Of a DNA stretch of 9,921 bases, positions 6,741-9,921 are shown piece after piece; the first letter of the stretch is position 1; every line of letters begins with the position of its first letter. The notes beneath the pieces were generated by a model. That model was not told the origin of the DNA. It was given only the letters and a program-made list of their open reading frames with translations, and did no database searches. Origin of the DNA: Pirellulaceae bacterium (GTDB lineage: Bacteria > Planctomycetota > Planctomycetia > Pirellulales > Pirellulaceae); NCBI GenBank assembly GCA_030744095.1, contig JASLRF010000244.1, positions 1 to 9,921 on the forward strand. Reading direction: 5' to 3'. The position numbers and the translations under genes are program-made.

Positions 6741-8051
6741 ATGGTTGCGTTCTCTGAAGTCGATAAGATCGACTACGAAGGCCCTGATACGAAGAACCCA
6801 CTGGCATTTCGTTGGTACAACGAAAACGAGATCATCGAAGGCACGTCCATGAAGGATCATCTTCGATTTAGCGTTGTGTACTGGCATTCGTTTCGTGGAA
6901 ATGGAAGTGATCCTTTCGGGGCGGCCACGATGGTTCGGCCCTGGGAGGATGGAACCGATTCAGTCGACAATGCGATCCGCCGTGCGCGTGTGGCGTTCGA
7001 ATTCATGGAGAAGTTGGGAGCACCATTCTATGCCTTCCACGATCGAGATGTAGCACCAGAAGGTGCGACGCTGGCGGAATCAAACCAGAATCTGGATGCC
7101 GTCGTTAGCGTGCTAAAAGAAGAGCAACAGCGGACGGGGATCAAATTGCTGTGGGGGACGGCCAATATGTTCAGCAATCCCCGCTTCATGCATGGTGCTT
7201 CAACGAGTTGCAACGCGGATGTATTCGCCTTTGCTGCCGCGCAAGTCAAAAAATGCCTGGAAGTCACCAAAGAACTGGGAGGCGAGAATTACGTGTTTTG
7301 GGGCGGCCGTGAAGGCTATCAGAACCTTTTCAATACGGACATGAAACTTGAATTCGACCACCTCGGCCGATTCATGCATATGGCGGTAGACTACGCCAAT
7401 GAGATCGGATTCGACGGAACGTTCCTGATCGAACCAAAACCCAAAGAGCCAACCAAGCATCAGTACGACAGTGATGCCGCGGCTTGCATCAACTTTCTAC
7501 GGGCCTATGGACTGACTGATCGATTCAAGCTGAATCTGGAAACGAATCACGCCACACTGGCTGGCCACACGATGATGCACGAACTGGATTACGCCGGTCA
7601 TCAGGGACTGCTGGGGTCGATCGATGCCAACACCGGTGACTTGATGCTGGGTTGGGACACAGATCAATTCCCGACCAACTTCTATCTGACGACGGAAGTT
7701 ATGCTGATGTTGCTCAAGTACGGCGGCATCGCGCCTGGTGGTACCAACTTCGATGCCAAAGTTCGACGTGAGAGTTTTGAACCGATCGACCTGTTTCATG
7801 CCCATGTGGGCGGAATGGATGCCTTCGCGCGGGGCCTCAAGATCGCCGCGGCGATCCGCGCTGACGGACGACTTGAATCGCTCGTGAATGATCGCTATGC
7901 AAGTTGGAACGCAGGCATCGGCGCAAGAATCGAAGCCGGTACCGAAGACTTCAGGTCGTTGGAAGCCTACATGCTGGAAAAAGGCGAGGCCGCTACGAAT
8001 CAGAGTGGTCGGCAAGAGTTGTTGGAAAACCTGATCAACTCTTATCTGTAA
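6741..8051 (+). CDS. xylA: Xylose isomerase
   Basis: The 436-residue enzyme converts D-xylose to D-xylulose (and D-glucose to D-fructose) in the cytoplasm, the first step of the isomerase route of xylose catabolism. Every key residue is present, one position before the E. coli numbering: His100 and Asp103 in [10 protein letters not shown], Trp187 in VFWGGREGY, Glu231 and Lys233 in [14 protein letters not shown], Glu267 and His270 in [12 protein letters not shown], Asp295, Asp306 and Asp308 in [20 protein letters not shown], and Asp338 in NFDAKVRR. Length and the N-terminal extension ([14 protein letters not shown] at 47-60) place it in the long class II group. The start follows a purine-rich GAGAAAAG directly, a weak ribosome binding site, but the N-terminus fits the family. 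No xylulokinase, XylR or xylose transporter is in the window. The next plus-strand gene, 189 bases on, is a related TIM-barrel protein. Confidence 0.98.
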   Translation: MVAFSEVDKIDYEGPDTKNPLAFRWYNENEIIEGTSMKDHLRFSVVYWHSFRGNGSDPFGAATMVRPWEDGTDSVDNAIRRARVAFEFMEKLGAPFYAFHDRDVAPEGATLAESNQNLDAVVSVLKEEQQRTGIKLLWGTANMFSNPRFMHGASTSCNADVFAFAAAQVKKCLEVTKELGGENYVFWGGREGYQNLFNTDMKLEFDHLGRFMHMAVDYANEIGFDGTFLIEPKPKEPTKHQYDSDAAACINFLRAYGLTDRFKLNLETNHATLAGHTMMHELDYAGHQGLLGSIDANTGDLMLGWDTDQFPTNFYLTTEVMLMLLKYGGIAPGGTNFDAKVRRESFEPIDLFHAHVGGMDAFARGLKIAAAIRADGRLESLVNDRYASWNAGIGARIEAGTEDFRSLEAYMLEKGEAATNQSGRQELLENLINSYL

Positions 8052-8059
8052 CGATTCCG

Positions 8060-8242
8060 TCAAGAGAGTTTTGCCAGCAGTTCAACCGCCGCACGTGCCT
8101 TTTCCAGACCAAGCTTGTCAACAAGGCGTTTGGCTTCGATGAGATCAGTGCTGTCGTTGATGATGAATGTCGTGTTCCTGGCGATCGAAGCCTCACAAGT
8201 TCGGTCGCCAACTTGAAACAAAGTTCTCGGAGGTCGCAACAT
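8060..8242 (-). CDS. Possible small protein or gene remnant, antisense between xylA and the TIM-barrel gene
   Basis: A 60-residue frame runs from ATG at 8242 to TGA at 8060; a slightly longer version starts at 8260. Its C-terminal half, DLIEAKRLVDKLGLEKARAAVELLAKL, is a regular amphipathic helical pattern (Leu/Val/Ala spacing, balanced Lys/Glu) that looks selected rather than random. I recall similar 'AKxLxDxLGGxEKAxxAL' helices in small planctomycete proteins, but cannot name a family. The N-terminal half is less convincing. The frame converges on xylA, ending 9 bases from the xylA stop, and its start overlaps the start codon and ribosome binding site of the plus-strand gene. No clear ribosome binding site or promoter is seen for it. 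It may be a real small gene, the tail of a decayed larger one, or chance. Confidence 0.35.
   Translation of the reverse strand: MLRPPRTLFQVGDRTCEASIARNTTFIINDSTDLIEAKRLVDKLGLEKARAAVELLAKLS
8229..8233 (+). promoter_or_regulatory. Ribosome binding site of the TIM-barrel gene
   Basis: GGAGG at 8229-8233 lies seven bases before ATG 8241. It is the only strong, well-spaced Shine-Dalgarno sequence I find in the window. It decides the start of the downstream gene and so includes the twin-arginine leader in the product. Confidence 0.8.
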
Positions 8243-9284
8243 GTCACAAGCATCTGGCAAAGAACCGGTTTCGTCGGCACCCGCGCTGGGACGCCGTGAA
8301 TTGCTCTCCTATTCCGCGGCGTTTGGTGCTGCGTTCATGGCTAGACAAGGTTTCTGTGACGAGGAGATCGGGGCAGAACCGCCGCGCCAATCGGTCAAGC
8401 AGCGAGCACCGAAACGTTACGAGATGAAGAAGGCGATCAATATGTGGGCCTTCGCCTACCCCGATCAGTGGTCGCTGAAAGAATCGCTCCAATTGGCCAA
8501 GGATGCGGGGTTCGACGGCGTCGAGATCAACTTCGATTTAACCGGTGAATTCTCTGCGGAATCCACAGAGGCAGAAATCGTGGCGATTAGAAAACTCGCT
8601 GAACAGATTGGAATCGAAATCAGCGGCGTCTGTTCCTTCTTGTTTTGGCCTTACTCAATGACGCACAACGACCCCGCCAGACGCAAGAAGGGAATCGAAT
8701 TGGCTGGCCAGATGGTGGAAGCCGCGCGGTTGCTGGAGACGGAAAACCTGTTGGTCGTACCCGGCGCCGTCTATGCGCCCTGGATCGAAGACTTTGATCC
8801 GGTTCCCAATGATGTCTGTGACCGGCGGGCACGAGAAGCGATCCGGCAGATTCTTCCGGCCGCCGAGAAAGCAGGCGTTTCGATCAACATCGAGAACATT
8901 TTTGCCAACGGATTCCTCTTCAGCCCGCAAGAGATGATCGACTTTGTTGACGGGTTTAGAAGCAAGCATGTACAAGTGCATTTCGACACTGGCAACATCA
9001 TGCACTATCAATTCCCGGAACATTGGGTCCGGATCTTGGGCAAGCGAGTCAAGAATATTCATTTCAAGGAATTCGACAAGCGGCAGAACGAGTTTACGCT
9101 CAATACGTTTCGCACACTGTTGGACGGCACGACGAATTGGCCTGCGGTGATCGAAGAATTGGACAAGATCGACTATCGCGGTTACCTGACATTCGAGTAT
9201 TTTCATCCCTTCAGCCACTATCCAGAAGCGCTGATCTACCAAACGTCGGACGCCTTGGACTGGATGTTGGGACGAAAGGCATGA
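8241..9284 (+). CDS. Sugar phosphate isomerase/epimerase-like TIM-barrel protein with twin-arginine leader
   Basis: The 347-residue protein belongs to the xylose-isomerase-like TIM-barrel (AP endonuclease 2) superfamily, whose members are metal-dependent sugar isomerases, epimerases or related enzymes. The barrel starts near residue 62 (MKKAINMWAFAYP). Likely metal ligands are Glu218 (NIENI), Asp249 (HFDTGN), His274 (NIHFKEFD) and Glu319 (FEYFHP), matching the Glu-Asp-His-Glu set of D-tagatose 3-epimerase-type enzymes. The IHFKEFD stretch recalls L-xylulose-5-phosphate 3-epimerases, but I do not assign that function. The leader LGRRELLSYSAAFGAAFMA (16-34) has the twin arginines and hydrophobic run of a Tat signal, common on this family in planctomycetes. 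This implies export, though the hydrophobic core is modest and no clear cleavage site is seen. A second in-frame ATG at 8424 would give a leaderless 286-residue form. It lies downstream of xylA. Confidence 0.9.
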   Translation: MSQASGKEPVSSAPALGRRELLSYSAAFGAAFMARQGFCDEEIGAEPPRQSVKQRAPKRYEMKKAINMWAFAYPDQWSLKESLQLAKDAGFDGVEINFDLTGEFSAESTEAEIVAIRKLAEQIGIEISGVCSFLFWPYSMTHNDPARRKKGIELAGQMVEAARLLETENLLVVPGAVYAPWIEDFDPVPNDVCDRRAREAIRQILPAAEKAGVSINIENIFANGFLFSPQEMIDFVDGFRSKHVQVHFDTGNIMHYQFPEHWVRILGKRVKNIHFKEFDKRQNEFTLNTFRTLLDGTTNWPAVIEELDKIDYRGYLTFEYFHPFSHYPEALIYQTSDALDWMLGRKA

Positions 9285-9430
9285 CTTAACCGGTTCCCGT
9301 TTCGTGCGGAAAGCTTCGTGGTGCGCCGCTTCCACATCGTGATCTTCACCCAGTTCTGGAGAGTAATGGAGGGCGGACCGTTGTACGGTGATTCGTTAGG
9401 TTCAACAGGACACACGCGTGATTACCGCCC

Positions 9431-9799
9431 ATGAAACATGACGCCAATCCCTACGCCAGCCCGCGGCACGCGTCTGGCGGGTTCCTTCGACGGCCGGGAT
9501 TCCACGTCACGCTGGTCTCGAGCAAATGGTTGTATCGGTGTCTTCAAGTCGAGGCGCCGATTGAGGCCGTGATCGAATACCGCGGCCGTGGGATTGGTGA
9601 ATTGGTAACCGTCAACGGTGTCGCGATGTGCCGTATGATGGATCTGTGGTGGTTTGCACGATTGTTCGAATTCGATCTTGAAACGGATCAGGCACCCTTG
9701 CCTGTGCAAGTCCGCGTGCGGGTCAACTTGTTGCTTCGGATTCGCGGTTTTCAATTGTGGATGGACGGTAAGATGGTCTACGAAGAAGGGCGGATCTAG
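9431..9799 (+). CDS. Hypothetical protein, 122 residues
   Basis: I do not recognise a family. The protein begins MKHDANPYASPRHASGG; an NPYxSP N-terminus is one I associate with many small planctomycete proteins. The rest (about 24-120) looks like a compact beta-rich domain with alternating hydrophobic residues (QVEAPIEAVIEYRGRGIGELVTVNG; VRVRVNLLLRIRGFQLWMDGKMVYEEG), two tryptophans in DLWWFARLFEFDLE, and no membrane helix or signal peptide. The end VDGK-VYEEG type strand-turn-strand is compatible with a ligand- or protein-binding sandwich, but I infer no function. A TGA lies in frame 12 bases upstream, so ATG 9431 is the first possible start; no ribosome binding site is seen. It is 146 bases after the TIM-barrel gene, so co-transcription is uncertain. 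The even codon use and long frame support a real gene. Confidence 0.7.
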   Translation: MKHDANPYASPRHASGGFLRRPGFHVTLVSSKWLYRCLQVEAPIEAVIEYRGRGIGELVTVNGVAMCRMMDLWWFARLFEFDLETDQAPLPVQVRVRVNLLLRIRGFQLWMDGKMVYEEGRI

Positions 9800-9838
9800 C
9801 AGTTCTTTGCCATCGCTGATTATCATGCCTGCCGTAAT

Positions 9839-9900
9839 GCCGGAACGATTTCTGTTCTTGCAGCATGTATTGCCGGGGCGATTCCGGCAAGCGTTCCGGC
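9839..9900. repeat. Nested short inverted repeats after the last gene
   Basis: GCCGGAACG (9839-9847) and its exact reverse complement CGTTCCGGC (9892-9900) enclose a second hairpin, TTGCCGG (9870-9876) with CCGGCAA (9884-9890), loop 7 bases. The set begins 40 bases after the stop of the small unknown gene. There is no T run, so it is not a standard intrinsic terminator; it could be a processing or termination structure, or part of a palindromic repeat cut by the window edge. Confidence 0.45.
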
Positions 9901-9921
9901 GATGAACGACACAACAAGACC

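Noticed and set aside
7497..8063. 188-residue minus-strand open frame opposite the xylA 3' half
   Set aside because: It is antisense to the most conserved part of xylose isomerase and has no recognisable motif.
8655..9335. 226-residue minus-strand open frame opposite the TIM-barrel gene
   Set aside because: The plus strand has conserved metal-site motifs and a strong ribosome binding site; the minus-strand product shows nothing family-like.
9825..9905. Short plus-strand frame starting MPAVMPERF
   Set aside because: It is only 26 residues, lies within the inverted repeats, and has no ribosome binding site.

Overview
The window looks like chromosomal DNA of a planctomycete, probably from the Pirellulaceae or a related group. 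I infer this from moderately GC-rich, densely coding DNA, a very long two-part FtsX-like permease, a prenyltransferase-fold protein beside a LolD/MacB-type ATPase, a PIG-L deacetylase with an MNVANGCCGT stretch, a twin-arginine TIM-barrel sugar isomerase, and an NPYxSP-type N-terminus. No database search was possible, so the taxonomy is an inference. I see no tRNA, rRNA, CRISPR array, transposase or phage gene.

Left part (about 1-6366, all on the minus strand, transcribed right to left). The order is a hotdog-fold acyl-CoA thioesterase (6366-5947), a gap with a REP-like imperfect inverted repeat (5834-5904), a prenyltransferase/squalene-cyclase-fold protein (5777-4839), an ABC ATPase (4806-4129), a 1178-residue ABC permease (4060-524), and a PIG-L deacetylase cut off by the left edge (513-1). 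The last four are spaced by only 32, 68 and 10 bases and look like one operon. The ATPase and permease should form a MacB/LolD-type mechanotransmission machine in the cytoplasmic membrane. The prenyltransferase-like protein keeps the fold repeats, but two of its three expected zinc ligands appear to be replaced, so it may bind a lipid rather than transfer a prenyl group. With a PIG-L deacetylase downstream, the set could handle an envelope lipid or glycolipid. That joint role is a hypothesis.

Middle (6367-6740). This is a 374-base divergent intergenic region between the thioesterase and xylA. It should hold promoters for both directions and contains a short tandem repeat close to xylA.

Right part (6741-9799, plus strand). 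It holds a complete xylose isomerase gene (xylA) with all expected catalytic and metal-binding residues, then a xylose-isomerase-like TIM-barrel epimerase/isomerase with a twin-arginine N-terminus and a strong ribosome binding site, then a small unknown protein. Between the first two, a short minus-strand reading frame (8242-8060) looks protein-like and may be a tiny gene or a gene remnant. The xylA and TIM-barrel genes suggest pentose or related sugar use, but no kinase or transporter for that pathway lies in the window. The last 120 bases hold only short inverted repeats.
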